In this document: one piece after another, positions 12,201-26,687 of the stretch
Layout of the letters: every line of letters begins with the position of its first letter
Numbering within the stretch: position 1 is the stretch's first letter
Source of the DNA: Chrysomallon squamiferum
Taxonomy: Eukaryota; Mollusca; Gastropoda; Neomphalida; Peltospiridae
Direction of reading: 5' to 3'
Assembly: GCA_012295275.1 (NCBI GenBank)
Contig: CM022675.1
Location: 10,327,682-10,391,681, forward strand
Length of the DNA: 64,000 nucleotides
The notes under the pieces: model-generated
What the model was told of the DNA's origin: nothing
Database searches by the model: none
Seen by the model: the letters and a program-made list of their open reading frames with translations, nothing else
Program-made: the position numbers and the translations under genes

Positions 12201-13911
12201 GTTCTGCTGGATACTGCTTGTGGACAATAGCAATTTCTTCTGCAAAGCTGAAAACAAATAATTAAAAAAAAACTATTATTTTACATCGGTATGACCCAGT
12301 AATGATTCCTGAAAAGCTCTGAATATTTTAATTTACCAAACAATAGCAAAAAATGTATTTCTATATTTATCTGGATGAATGTCTACACCTCATTTAAAAG
12401 ATTTTTGGATTAGATAATCAAAAATTGCTATGGAGGACTATGAACTTTTAAATGCACCATTTTGATGATGAACCACTTATGAAATTAAGAATCACCAACA
12501 CCATTATAAAATATTATAACATCTAAGTTGCATTTTCTTCACCTGAAGAAAAATAGCATTACAAATCTTTTTCATTCTTCCAACTGCTTTGTATAGAATT
12601 TTGTTCCTGTGTATTTTATAAATCTATGTAATTATTGTTAATTTCAACATTAAATTTTAATCTTTCAATTTCTCCACATACTTTTCTTGAAGCCCCTTGA
12701 AGATGGCAATGAACATGTTTCCAATCAGGTCAACAACCTCGTGGTAGTGGTAGTTGAAGGCCATTTCAAGGTCAAGACCAACAAATTCAGTTAAATGGCG
12801 ATGTGTGTTGGAGTCTTCTGCTCTGAATACTATTAAAAATAAAATTGTCAAAAATGAGATGTTTTACCAATAAAATCCAAACATAATAAATAATATATGA
12901 GATTTTACTAACCGTATTATAAAATATTTGCTAGAAACATAAGATTCATGGAAGATTTTTATGGATTTCAACATATTTTTGTTCTACGTTTTGTGCTGTC
13001 ACAACAGAATGCATACTGTTACAATAAAACAGAATCTATTAATTCAAATGCATTAAGCTACATCTCAAAATTCAAAAAAATCATAATTTAATGCACTAAT
13101 TTTAACATTTTTAAAGAATTATTAAGAATAAAATTTAACACAAATGTAACAAGTTTCCTTACATTCTCTTCTGACGATCTGTAAAAGATATAACAATGAA
13201 AACAGTAAAAGAAATATTTAAAACAAAACAAACCAGCTCCAACTGTGAAAACTTTGTCCAGGTCACCACAGACTGCCATCTGTTTATACAACTGCGGAGA
13301 TTGGGCGAGGAAAGCTTTCGATTTGAAGTATGAAACTTCAAACACATTCGCACCACCTTCAGAAGCAGCTGAAAAATACAACAAACAATTAGAAAATTTA
13401 ACAGATTTTTAAAACACAAATTTATTACCTCCCTCGTAATTATTATTAGTAAATAGAAGTAGCTGTAAGACAAATACAACAAACGATTACAAAACTTAAC
13501 AGATTTTTGTAACAGAAATATTTGTTACCTCCCTTGTAATTAAATACAACAAACAATTAGAAAACGAAACAGATTTTTGAAACACAAATGTATTACCTCC
13601 CTTGTAAATGGAAGTTGATATAAGACAAATACAACAAACAATTAGAAAACTTAACAGATTTTTAAAAACAGGAATATTTATTACCTCCCTTGTTATTATT
13701 ATTAGTAAATGTAATGAAAATATTTTGGAAGAGAAAAATATGTTTAAGGTATGAAACCATATTGTAGTAAAATTCATACTTATGATAGAGACTGAAAGTA
13801 AAGTGTATTAATTATTAAGGGCTTTTATTTGAGTTATTGCATATTCAATTGTTTACATACTGGTTTTACTTTATTATGAATATTTAAATAAGAACATAAA
13901 TAAATAAATAA

Positions 13912-13950
<39 letters not shown>

Positions 13951-14022
13951 CAACAATAACAAATGATGATATGAAAAAAAAAAAAGAACGTTGTTATGGT
14001 AGAAATGAATGTCAGTTTTCTA

Positions 14023-14087
<65 letters not shown>

Positions 14088-15221
14088 ATTAACTGAATGA
14101 CTTAGTTACTTACCAGATATGATTTTGGGTGTGTGGATCTCAACAAAGCCTTGATTTTCTAAATAATTTCTGAAAAATTTACAAACTCCGGCTTCTACTC
14201 GGAACAGAGCCTGATTTGTCTGCGTTCTTAGATCAATGACACGATTGTCTAGTCTCGTATCCTGGTTCACACGAGCCAGGGCATCCTGGGAAAAATAAAA
14301 ACAACAAAAAAAAAAAAAAAAAAAATGAAAGAAAATAAATATAAACAAAATAACTAAAATAATAAGAAGAAGACAATGAAAATAAATGAGTTCTTGTTTA
14401 CATAAGCAAAACATTTGGGTGAAATAAAAATAAATAAAAATAACTCATAACCATAAAATTAATTATCTCACTGATGAATTATCATTTATTTACTCCACAC
14501 TTTAATGGATGATTTGCATTATCATTGAAGCAAAACATTTTTTTTTTTAAAACAGATTTCACTATAACATATCACCCAAAAACAGTTGTTTTTTTGTTTT
14601 GTTTTTTTAAAAGATGACAATAAATTCTTGCTGTTTCCTATTGTAAAATTCTTAAGTCTACTGGAGTTGTGTCCCATTATATTCCCAATATTATGATTCT
14701 AAAGTTAAAAACTAAACAGGGAAACAAAGATTTTTTTTAATTCCCTACACCGATAAACTATTTGATTTGTTTTGCAGTTATTTTCGCTATAACGTTACCA
14801 AAATAAAAAAAATTTGTCAAAACAAAATTTAAAAAAATAAATTCTGTCTATTTTCAGAGTGTTTCATATCCTACTTTGACAAGATTGATAAAATGCATTC
14901 ATCATTTCTGTTAAATAAAGTGTTTTGTAAAAGGAAATACTTTCAAACAGATAAATTTCAACCTCAGTTTCTGGACGACTTGCATCTTCTACCTGGAGAG
15001 GTAATCTTGGTATAGCAGCTGAGACAACCCACACCTGAAATAAATGTATGTATTAAAAACAAACATCAAGCAGCATGAATGTGTGTGTGTACTTGTGTTG
15101 TGTTTTTTGTTGTTGTGCACACTTGGGTTGAATGGGCTGATGCAGCTTTGAAAAGGCTTTCTTCAAATTGGCATTCATACCTTCACAGGATAGAAGTTAT
15201 ATCTTAAGATAGTAACCAGTT

Positions 15222-15256
<35 letters not shown>

Positions 15257-18200
15257 GATACATACAATAACACTCTTAAGTTATCATAAGAGGCTGAATT
15301 CAAGACCAAGTGAAAAACAATTTAGTCATTTTCTGCTTTAAATGACCATTTTTATCTACTTATGTCTATTTAAACCAAACATATATTACATTCTACTACT
15401 TTATTGTTATGTTAACACAAGCAAATATGTATTTTCAGGTTTATCTAATGGAAATGCAGATACAGACAGATGAAATGGTATGACTGCATGAGGAGCAGAC
15501 TGTAAACTAATAACAGCAATATATCTAAGGAATTATGGATGATGATGGCAGGAACAATCTTGTCTAGGATAATTTTTCCCTTTCCAACCACTGTACAAAA
15601 ACTGTAAGTGTTCTCCCAACTAGTGAATGCCAGGTAAAATTATTTTGCTGAACAACTGGTAAAATTATCTTGTACTAATTATCAGGTATAAGGAATAAAG
15701 AACATAAAATAAATAATATTAAAGATTCATTCATAAATCGTAGGTGTACCTGTTCCACATGCAGCTCAACATCTTCCTGTGAACATGATTCAATTTTCTT
15801 TGGCACTGTTCTGACAAACCCCTCCACATCAATAATAGATTCTTTGGAAATTCTGAAAAACACAGAAATAAAAGTTCTTTCTTTAAAAACTATTTTTGAA
15901 CGAAAACTTGATCTTCGGAGGGTGAAACAGACAACAGACTGGCAGGAAATATTAAAACAATTCTTAAAAATCAACAGAAACTAAAAGGGCCATTTTCATT
16001 TGTTCTCATTAAAGAATGGCTGAAAGGTTTTGAGTTCAAGAGGCATTTTTGTGAAAACTGTTTTCACATCAACACAATGCCATTTTTAGAAGCGGTTAGT
16101 TAATTTTTAACAGGTTAATAAATTTCACAATTTTACAAACAACAAAACAATGGGAAATAAATTATATTTTGGTTTTTTGAAGAAGAAACAACTGTTGACG
16201 TCTTCATGAAAGAAGTTGTGACATTAACGCTTTTGAAGTAGCCTAACACAAATATCCAAGACTGATGTTCTATTAGGAATAACAATTGTTCTTTTAGGCA
16301 TGTATAAAATGACTTTTTGGACTTTATGTTCAGGCAAAACAAAGAAATATATATATACTCAATGTCCCAGCTTTCCATTACAGCCAACAGAGACAGACAC
16401 ACACACACTGTGTGACATTTTACACTAACCAATGCTGCCAAAAAAAGCAACAAACATTACTTTTATTAAGAAGTAGGCTTTTTTCACACTTCAACACACA
16501 CACAAGTTACTGTATAAAATTCCGACTCGTCTGATTTTTGTATAGCTTTTGTCTTATCTTAAAGATGGTTGAGATGAACTTACCCAGCAACAAACTTGAT
16601 CATTTGTTTACTGACTCTGTCGCCCACAGCAACAACAGCTTGAACAGTCCACTTCTGTTGTCGAATCACGAAGAAACACTGTTTACCTGTTGTAATTATA
16701 CAAAATTAAACATTACTAACTGTTGCTGTATTTACAGAAGAAAGAAATGATGCAATATTAAAGGAATATTAATATTTAAATAAAAAATAGTAGGTGACAC
16801 TGGAGTTACAAATAAGAATACATGATATAAATAACATATTTCTCTAGCAGTAACAGGATTCTAAAAAAATATACATCAGTAGAAATAACCAACAGACAAA
16901 ATAACTGAAATTCTTCTTAACTTGTAATAAATGTAAACAATAAAAATATATTTTCAAACTAGTATAGGCATTGAGGAGTGTCCTTTAATTTCAAAACCAC
17001 TGCATTTTTCTTCTCTTTTTTCTTCATGCTAGTGGATATACAATAGAACAAAAAAATATATTATTTTAAAGCAAACACAATTTGATGAATTATCTACCTT
17101 TGCTTCTACTGGTATGCAGTCTTCCTCTCACCCACACTTTCTGGTCTGCTACGGCTGGAGTGAAGGAGTTGACTTGGCACAGAATACGGTCTATCTTTTC
17201 TCTAGACTGTATCATTGGTAAAACCCCATAAAACTCTTTGGCATAGTCCTCCGTTTCCTGTTCCTGTATCGGAAATGGGTAAAATATTTAAATATATCAA
17301 TTGGAGAGAATATATTATCTGCATTTTTTTTAATTATTTTTTTGGTTTGTTTTTAATAAAATATATTTTTAAAGTGATAAACAATATATCCCTTATTGGA
17401 TTAAATTTAAATATCTCGTTTGATGAAAATATAATGTCATTTACGTTTTTTTTTAATAATTTCAGTGGGTTACTTTTATCAGTTTACAGGAATGAGTCTT
17501 TTTATTACACTTTCAGGAAACTCATATTTCTAATTCCATGGGTTATTCTACATCAATTAGAAGCAAGAATCTTTTCTAAGAACCTTCCCATAGGTTGTGA
17601 AAAAATAAAAATCACAGGTCTTTGATGACATGGTTAGTAGGTACTGGCTCTGACAGGAAAAAGGCCAAAGGATGCACTAAGGAAGATGGATCAGTTTGAT
17701 CTATACCTCACTCTTAGTAAATCAGTATATGAATGAAGACAAAATAATTAACTAAGTATCATTAATTAATAAGATTTAATTTGTTAATTTCGTTTAATGT
17801 TAAATTAGACATCATTCGTCCATAAATACGAATTATTTAATATAACCATTATGATTCCGTAAATTTTCGTGTGACAAGAAGATACCTTGTGTTAATTAAT
17901 TTTCAACAAAATGCTAATTAATTTTTGGCTGATGCAAATTACTGTTAAAGCTTGAGTTGCTCACTGCCTGAGACTGTTGTTCTTTGTTCAGTTTGTACTG
18001 CGCTTTCTTCGCTGCCTTCTCCGCTTCTTTCTGTTGCTTCTTCAAAGCTTTCTTAGACACTGTGTCATTCTCTGGACTACAGATTAGAAACAATGAAAGA
18101 ATTAAAACCAAAACTGTAATTGCTTAAATTCTTTCCAGACTTCTTAAGACATAATTATTATCATTTTCAGTCAAGAAAAACAAAAACAATTTGAGTATAT

Positions 18201-19385
18201 AGTTATATGCAGCTTTTCTTAAATGTGATACATTGGAATGGGAAAAAAAAAAATAAGAAGAAAGAAATGGCAATATATTCAAAAGGTCAATAAGAGACGA
18301 AAGCTGCTGCAGATTTAGCAACAAGAAGTATTTTTTTCACATACACCATCCCATGTCTGTGGAATTATGAACCAATTGATTAACCAATAACTGGAATGGG
18401 AAAGAGCCCAGTCAGAGCTCCGAGTCTGGAAAGAAAAGCTCCATTTGTTATATCATCATTAATTGCATTATCTAATGAGCATCACATACAGTGAAAAGTC
18501 AAATAATGGACATACAAGTTGTATATTTGTAAAATCAGTCTCTGATAATAATAATTATATGGAAATTACATGAAAAAGAATGGCAAGATGTTGGGGTTAT
18601 TTTCATGACATTTCATACAAATATTTTAAAAGATAATGAATTAAATATAAAAAATTAAAAAAAACCATTCTTTATTGAACAATTATTTATTTAGTCCTGT
18701 TTATTTTCTTGTTTTTGTTATTTCTCTCTCTCTCTGTATATTTTAGTTTATCATACTTAGTAAAGGTTATAGAAGCTTCTTAAGTATCTGCTTTAAGTAT
18801 TTGTTATTAATTTTTAAAAGCTGTTATTATAAAACTAGTAATGACAGCTGCACTAACACTTGCTGTTTCCACAGTATAAGAAATTGTAAACAAATTATCT
18901 TTGACACTGATTAGTAAGTAATTGAATCTGACAACTAACTAGTTACAAAACTATTAAAAAACCCCATGACATTGGTTATATTATTTACAATTTTAGAAAC
19001 AAATTATAAAATAAGTTGTATATTTTCATCGTTTTTTAAAACTTTTTATAGATGTGTTACTATGGAAAAAAAAAAACACAGAACAAAACAAAAATAACAC
19101 TGCTAGTTCCAGCAGTCAAATCCTGAAATCTGTCCAATATCAGGATGTTGGAACTGATGTGCATCTTGTCATTTTGTATACTGCAATACTGTTGTTTTTC
19201 TTTTAATTAAAGCTTGTGATTTCCTGTTCTTAATGGTATATTTCATGGACATGATGTCCTAGCTATAATTGTGTTAACTAATTTATTTTATTATTATGTC
19301 ATATTTTATGTTACACTGATGGATCAAAACATTTCTACAGAAGAACAGAATATTTATGAATGTTGATGTTTATCCACTAATTGAG

Positions 19386-19467
<82 letters not shown>

Positions 19468-19782
19468 TGCAGTAATATTATCGAAGAATTCTCGATCCAA
19501 AAAAGTTGTTTGTTACAATTACAAATAAGTATACATGATATTAACTAATTATGTTACAAAAATAGATTAATGTAACAGATTATCAGTTGCTTCAGAAAAC
19601 ATCCGGAAATAAAAACAGCCACGTGTATTAAGTATCATGTATGTTATGTGCTGGACAGCCGATTCAGTTTCATTTATAACTGTACCTTTCGATCTATTCA
19701 GTTAGAGTTAGGGGTGTTGCAGACGAAACACATACCTTTTAGTAGTCAGAGTTCCTGTAATTTCCGCATCCACATTAGCCAT
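9210..19782 (-). CDS. DARS1: Cytosolic aspartyl-tRNA synthetase, complete, 15 exons
   Basis: Class IIb synthetase charging tRNA-Asp; in animals part of the multisynthetase complex. Exons in transcript order: 19782-19736, 18076-17965, 17263-17098, 16686-16584, 15852-15750, 15034-14963, 14285-14114, 13368-13234, 12829-12682, 12247-12179, 11714-11594, 11004-10924, 10577-10466, 9903-9832, 9301-9210. They sum to 1605 bp, 534 aa plus stop, in frame throughout. Seen: start [15 protein letters not shown]; a Lys-rich helix ([19 protein letters not shown]) like the tRNA-binding extension of animal AspRS; an OB fold ([20 protein letters not shown]); motif 1 ([11 protein letters not shown]); motif 2 ([16 protein letters not shown]); and motif 3 ([16 protein letters not shown]) ending in [12 protein letters not shown]. 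It is about 33 aa longer than human. The third exon has a tandem acceptor (CAG GAACAG), so Glu-Gln may be optional. The donor at 12681 (aa|gtatgt) is chosen because it gives [13 protein letters not shown]. Confidence 0.97.
13369..13710. repeat. Irregular 72-96-bp tandem repeat next to a DARS1 splice acceptor
   Basis: Four copies sharing tacaacaaac, at 13377, 13473, 13545 and 13630, followed by aacagatttttnaaacac and tattacctcccttgtaa. The first copy abuts the 3' splice site of the exon 13368-13234 (minus strand). Spacing varies between 72 and 96 bp because blocks such as attattattagtaaat are present or absent. Confidence 0.85.
13900..14085. repeat. (AAAT)n and (AAT)n microsatellites in a DARS1 intron
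   Basis: Two tracts: AAAT-type units at about 13900-13950 and (TAA)n at about 14026-14085, just before the acceptor side of the repeated intron region. Both are simple-sequence DNA with no gene. Confidence 0.9.
19386..19465. repeat. (TA)n(GA)n microsatellite in DARS1 intron 1
   Basis: A short TA run passes into about 30 GA units. A similar TA-to-GA compound tract occurs at 24970-25035 in the neighbouring zinc-finger intron. Confidence 0.95.
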
Positions 19783-20008
19783 TCTGACAAATAATTCGAT
19801 CACAGTCGTCGTTCAGTGTTTACTTTCTTCTCACACGTTCTTGTGCAATCAAGTGCAACTCGCGCACACAGCACGTGCCGATCCCAGCATTCACTGCTCA
19901 ACATGGACGGAGAAGGGAAGGGAAGTCTCGGGGCTCGCGCATTTCACTGTTTACGCTCGGAGAAACATATTTGTTTACCAACAAAATTGGATCACTCATG
20001 AGCTTAAG
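19783..20008. promoter_or_regulatory. Probable bidirectional promoter, DARS1 / zinc-finger gene
   Basis: The two start codons face away from each other: DARS1 at 19782 (minus) and MSRRKQ at 20009 (plus), only 226 bp apart. The gap is richer in G, C and CpG than the surrounding DNA, contains an E-box (cacgtg at 19872-19877), and shows no clear TATA box. Both 5'UTRs must lie in it unless there are upstream non-coding exons. GC-rich sequence continues to about 20540 inside the zinc-finger gene. Confidence 0.65.
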
Positions 20009-20900
20009 ATGTCCAGAAGAAAACAGATCAAGCCCCAGCATATATCCAGTGAGTGTCATTAAGTGTTTTAGTATTTACTGTTTGGTATCGTTAGTTTATG
20101 CAACTGGGGCGTGAACGTTCTCTATGCACGTTCGCTATTACGCGTGCGCGTGACCAGTTCGTGACATTAATATGAACGTGCTTCATAGAATAACCGAAAT
20201 ACATTTCACCGCTTAAAAAATTTGGGTTTTTTATATTACATGTATGATTCTTTTGCTTGATCAATGCGGCGTTTGAAACATGTTTTTTTACATGTGCAGT
20301 AACTGACTGCAAGCTACATGCTGTGCTCGGCACGCAACCTGGGCTAGCCTGTTCGGGCAGGCTTATCAAGAGCCATTCGCTACACGGCTGATTGCGTGCA
20401 TTAAACAGTACGTGCTTTCCAGGTCATTTGCAAGGTTTTCAGTTTGCAAACAGGCCTATGTTTCACCGTTAAGCGAGTCGAATGGCAAACCTAGTAAGAA
20501 ATTGAACCAGGCTTGGAATTGGCGCCTCTGCCTCATTCTCAAATATAGTTTACCGTGATTACTTGTACAGGTTGTGCATTCAACCACTTGTTGGGCAGTG
20601 CGTTAAAAATGATTGACACTTCCATTGTGGTTATGTATAGTTAATGTATTGTTGATGGATGACATAGTGATTAAGTTTTCAGAAGATGAAATTAGTCTTT
20701 AGATGCAGTAGACTTTTTATTAATTTTAACATTCCTGAAAAGATCAGAGAATTTTTGTTTTTGCTGAGTCAGCTAATTTATAAATTTAGAATGAAATTAT
20801 TATTACTATTATTGTCTTTTAATAGATATATCATTAAATTATTGCCTATTCCAACAATGGAATCAAAGATAGATAGGATGGATACATGGATTTTTGTTTT

Positions 20901-20940
<40 letters not shown>

Positions 20941-23900
20941 TATATATATGGCAAATCATTTCTGCATTTGTGTGTTCAAAACTTTAAATGACATTTAATA
21001 GTAGCTGATATAAAATGGGTTTTTGGGCAGTTATACAAAAATGTTATTTAACAACAGCTGTTTGCGACATTAATTTATTTAATTAATTTATTTAGTGATT
21101 TTACAAATGGTGTATTGACATTCAAATGCAGCTAAATTATTTAATCAGCTATACTTTCATTGTTAACTAATAAAAAAAACTCATGATTCGTACATCTTCT
21201 TAGTTGTTCATCTGTCATTTAAGGCTGTACATTAAGGTGGAAAAAACAAAAATCAGTATTAATAATAAAACCCCAGCAAAACACAATTATTTATAAATTA
21301 ATCATTTAAACTACAACATTCTGAACGTAGTTTCATAGATAGTGTAGACTAGATTATTATCATCTGCAACCCTGTTAAGTTTATTAAATACATTTTAAAC
21401 ATAGCCTTTGATGGTACTGATTTTAATGAACAATGAATATTTAGTAATTACTGAAAATGTGTTGGAAAATGTGTTAAACATGAATTTATTTGTTATAATG
21501 CAGACAGTTAGATTAAAACCTAGGATGGACATTCCTTATTTACAGTCGCATCATGTTTTAAATTTTCTAAGGTATTCTTATCAAACAGTTAATAATCTAA
21601 CATTGTTATACATCAGTCTTTCTATATTCTAAAGTGGTCACCTGTCATATTGTTAATATTCTGTATATTTCACCATAATCATGTCATAGCAATAGCATGT
21701 CTTCATTAGTCTACAGTACAACATCATATTTTATTCTAAAGTAGCAAAATAATTATATTTTCAATACACTATAATGGTTATATGACGATATTTTATTTCC
21801 TTTTGGTTACAAAATGTGTTTACAAGAATAAACTAAAATAACTTTGAATGGCCATCAACATAAAACTTATCATAAAAATTATTAAGCTTAAATAATTTCA
21901 TGGTAAATGTAAGCCACGATAAAGCCTAGTATGTTAAAATGGATGAAAGAACATTTTTGGTATGCATGTTGATTTTTAATTTTTTTTTTTATAAATATCA
22001 GCTGTTATATATTTGTATTGGATGTGTAAATGTTTGAACACTATCCATCTGATATAAGTATGCATGTAATCTGCAAATGAATTTAAATAACTTTATTTAT
22101 ATTTTTTAAATCATTAGAACTATTTTTAGGACAGGATAAACTTCCATTTATTTGTCCCTCACATGCTAGGACATTGTCCTTTAGATTACAAACTGTAAAG
22201 GTGGTATGTATTTCCAGTTTATGCTGACAGATCAGTGATAGAAAATACACCTGTGCTGGAAACCAGATTTCTATAATTAATGAAACGGAAGATACATTTT
22301 TATGTAATGTTTGTGTTAACAGGTGTTCTTGTTTTTTTTTTTTAAATATAATTTTCAAGAATTGTTGTTGTTTCAAAGACATTCTCATCCCTTGAGTATT
22401 ACTGTATTTTAACCAGTGTATTAACAAAATATTTCTGGATTTTCCAGTTTTCTGGTACCAAGGTATCTAAATACATAAATAATTAGGCATACACATTTTA
22501 AAATTAAAAACATAAAGAAAATTGACTATCACAACTGTGGTGACTCGACACGTAAACAATGCAGCGAGTGAATGAAAGCCACGAGGCTTGAAAGAGTAGT
22601 TCCAGTCTGGTGAGGACCATACCCGTACCTGCATGAACTATGAAAATAACGTTGTGGAAAAAGACTTCCAGTTTTCTGGTCTTTCCAGATTTCAGGATGC
22701 CAGATAACTGGTCCGGGACTTGTATCTTGATTTTCAAGCCCTTACTCATTTCAGAATTGTATCCTAAATGTTTTACCAATGGGAGGTTTGTAGACAAAAT
22801 AGGTTTTTAATTAGCCTGTTAAAACAACTTATAAAGTATTTGTTAAACATATGGCTTAAGGTCTGGCAATGAAATGATAGTGCACTTATCTCAGTCTTGT
22901 TATACTGTGGGTTCACTGGCCAGTGGTGAGTTCTAGGGTATTTCCTGTTATTGCCAGCCTTGTGACGTCTGTACTGAACATTCAAAGGTCTTCATAGGAC
23001 AGCTTCCTAGTTGTTACAACATATCTTTACAAAACAAAAACAACAGCAGATGAGTAAAATACACATAATTTTACTGCTAGTTTGCTTTATTTAATTTTTT
23101 TGTAGACTGGAAACAAAATTCTTAAAATAAAGAAAACAGGACTGCCTAAATAAACCATCATAATGCGCTAAATTATACCTGATTAAAAAAAAAATTGATA
23201 CAACCTATGACTTTATGGGCTTTTTGTACAGACGAGTAAATATTTTATTTTGATTTATAATTTTAATTATAAATGGTAAAGCACAAATTTTTTTTTTTTT
23301 AAAGCTTGGTTAATAAAACTAAATGTCAAACATTTTCTTTTTAAATCTATATTATGATGACATCTGAAAGGAAGAAAGGGGACAGTGGAATCTGCCATCT
23401 GATTTCGGAGCATATTTTTTTTTTCCCCTTTAAACCATTTTAAATTAATTTCATACACTAATGTGAATATATACAATAGTAATACTGCTGTAACTGACTC
23501 GGTGATTAGCAGAAAATGATCCTTTATCCACCCTCTGTCCATGGCTACACAAGCAACAAGTGACAATAAACCAACTGTGGAATAGCGTTGAAACGGAGAG
23601 AAGGTAAATTCTGCTGTGGAATTAGTGAGCGCTCATCCAGCACTCTGTCACAATTCTCAGCAATATTCCAGCCACAGAACTGAACTGCAACCCACTCTTG
23701 AATTACTACCACAGCAGTAACCATTTTATTGATCAGAGACCGAAACCGACTAATTCATTAAACAGAATTTGCTGTGATAAAGATTCTCTTCATTGGTAAT
23801 CATCATGCTTCTTGTTAATAAACGAAAATAATTATTTTAAAAAATATATTTGTAAAAATCACAAGCTTGTCCACATTGTTTGGTGTTGCTAAAGGAGGAC

Positions 23901-24970
23901 ATGGAGAACCACTGTTAAAGCTTGTAACAGATTACTTCTAGTCACATGATTTGCGACAGTTCGTGTACTGGTGTGTTTGAAACATAATATACCTACGAGA
24001 ATGCAGCAACTATTGTACTGGAGTTTTCATTAGTCATGTGTTCTCGCTTTTTATTTATTTGGTTTCAGAAATATTTCAGTTTACACATGAATTAGTTTTC
24101 ATTTGTAATGTATTTTCAGTGAAATTTTCATTCTCACATTAAATGAAATGTGCTCATTTACACACCCGTTGGATTTTACTTTCTAACTTAAATGTTCATA
24201 TATTTGTTTTGAAATGTGTGTATTCTCAGTACTTCCATTTATTCTTTTTTGCAAAACTTGTTTATTTACAGAGAATAAGATTGTTTTTGTTTTCATAGGG
24301 TTTTTTGTAACATGACAAATTCTGTTACAAACATTCACAAATTTACATTACAGAAATACTAATATTTGTTGATGAAATTTCAGAAAACCACAAAAACAAT
24401 AAAATTTTTCGATAATATGCACTATTTTCAAAATATGAAAAGCAGTTTTTATCACCACCAGTGACATTTGAAAAAGTTAAAGAAAAAGAGAAAAACAATT
24501 AATAAAAAAAAATGATATCTTTTAATGCTGGTATCTTAAATAAAAATAAAGAAATAACCAATATCTTGAATTTTTTTATTTTTTTTATTTTTTTTTTATT
24601 TATTTTTTTTTTTTTCTCTCTCCCACCAGACAGTCTTATCCGAGATTCGTGTTTGTCTGTTGCATTTTGCTAGTACCGAAATAGCGTGCACGCATTCCCA
24701 CGGAGTGGAAAATCAATAATGGTTGTATAGAAGACAGTTTGAGCTTGGCTGCTCGCGCAGGCAATGGCTCGACTGGATGTCAAAACTGTGGACACGCGGT
24801 TTGCAGTGCGAGCACATAATTTTGCCCTCAGCAAACATGTTTAGTAAAAAAATTGTTAAGGCCAATCGAATATAGCTTAATGATCAGAGTTTGTGTCATT
24901 TTATAAATTTTGCATTCAACAACTTCACGTGTAATTGTATCTGTGTATATTCTAATATATACTCACCCTG

Positions 24971-25035
<65 letters not shown>

Positions 25036-25166
25036 AACAGTGAAACAGTGAGTTAATTTCCATCACTGATTATGGTTTAAATGCTATAAATTTAGTATTA
25101 CTGATATCAGCTGTTTTCATTTCAGTGTTAATCTTTTATTAAAATTGGTTTTTCTATTTTAGAATA

Positions 25167-25200
<34 letters not shown>

Positions 25201-26633
25201 CAATTTCCTTTAGGACTTCTAAAACAATTAGCAGGATGCATGGATTGGATTGAAGTGTGTATCTATATTGAATCTTGACATTAGTACACAAATATACTCT
25301 TTTATGAACTTGGGTTTATTCAGTTTAAATGTTTTCATTGTCACACGGTTATTAATGAGTTTTATTTAATTTTTATTATTGTTGACAAACTTGATAACAG
25401 AATATATTTATGGAAGGTGATTCTCTTTCTCTCTATGTCTTGTCTTGTCTGTTTTCTCTCTTTCCATCTTTTTTTAAATTTAGTTTTGATCTCTCTCTCT
25501 CTTTCTCTCTCTCTCTCTGGTTTGTCACATTTCAGACAACTTTTCTTGTGTACATATTAAAATTACTTGATTTTATTTAATAACAGATCATATTTAAAGA
25601 TTGTAACTGCTAAATATTTACACTGCTTCTAGAACATGTCTTCTCCAGAATTATTCTAAAATAAAAATCATTTATTAGTGTGTTTGAAATAACTGATAGA
25701 TCTTCATATGAACATTTAATTAAATAAGTGTGGTACGTCAGTGACAGTATTAAAGGTGCTGTGCGTTATTGGAATGTTTTTGTAATGAAGAAATGGTGAT
25801 AATATGAAAGTGTTTTCTTTTTCACTTAATACCAAAACAGATGTGATTTTATCAAAGATAACAGCTTTACAGTTACAGACCTTCATAAACTTTTATATTT
25901 GAAGAGTTAAATTTATTATTGAAATATTTCCATCTCAGTAAAAGAATTTTAATGTGAAGATTTAAGTAAAATGCTTTGCCAATGCATTTATGTTTTGGGG
26001 TTTGTTTAGTTGGCTTTTTAAATATTTGTTTAAAGAGAACTAGTGAACTATAGAATTTCTAAATAAAGTACCTAAGTTAATGTTATGTTTTACAATGGTT
26101 AATTGCACTTTTTAAAAGTTTTTTTTTATAATAATAATAATAATAATGCATGGCATTAATAAATATTAATATACCAATAATAAATGGAAATATGGTTTGT
26201 AAATCACATATATTCTCTGGTCAAACTGGGTAGGTTTCACTATTTTTGAAACGGACCCTGTTTCGGTAATGGTGCTTTAAATTTTTCACAGTTTTAACGT
26301 TTAACTTGGTTGCTCATCATAATGGCCGACTGGTGTATTCTAACTCACGTGGTTGTGTGTGTGCATAGACTACAAATTACTGCAGCTACGTCATGCCGCG
26401 ACCTAACTCGCCAAGTGTTGGCGAGGTTAATTGTTCATTCTAGGTGTGCATGTTGAGGCATGCATGTGTAAATGAAAAGAACAGTGTCGTGTTATTTACA
26501 CTCTCCCGTGACAGGTCTGAAAAGATTTTGTTGAAGAATTGTCTTGTTAAATCGCAGAGATAAAATAAAATGTGCGCGCACACACACACACATTCGTGTA
26601 TATATATATATATCAGTTATTGGTGTTATTAAA

Positions 26634-26687
<54 letters not shown>

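Noticed and set aside
12657-12681. DARS1 exon extended to a TAA at about 12657.
   Set aside because: No donor lies there. Using gtatgt at 12681 restores the conserved GLQENFAEEI reading and the phase of the next exon.
23590-23760. Segment with ctcagcaatattccagccac, reminiscent of a repeat motif that I associate with gastropod genomes.
   Set aside because: Only a short word match from memory with no clear ends; not enough to call a SINE. A repeat-library search would decide.
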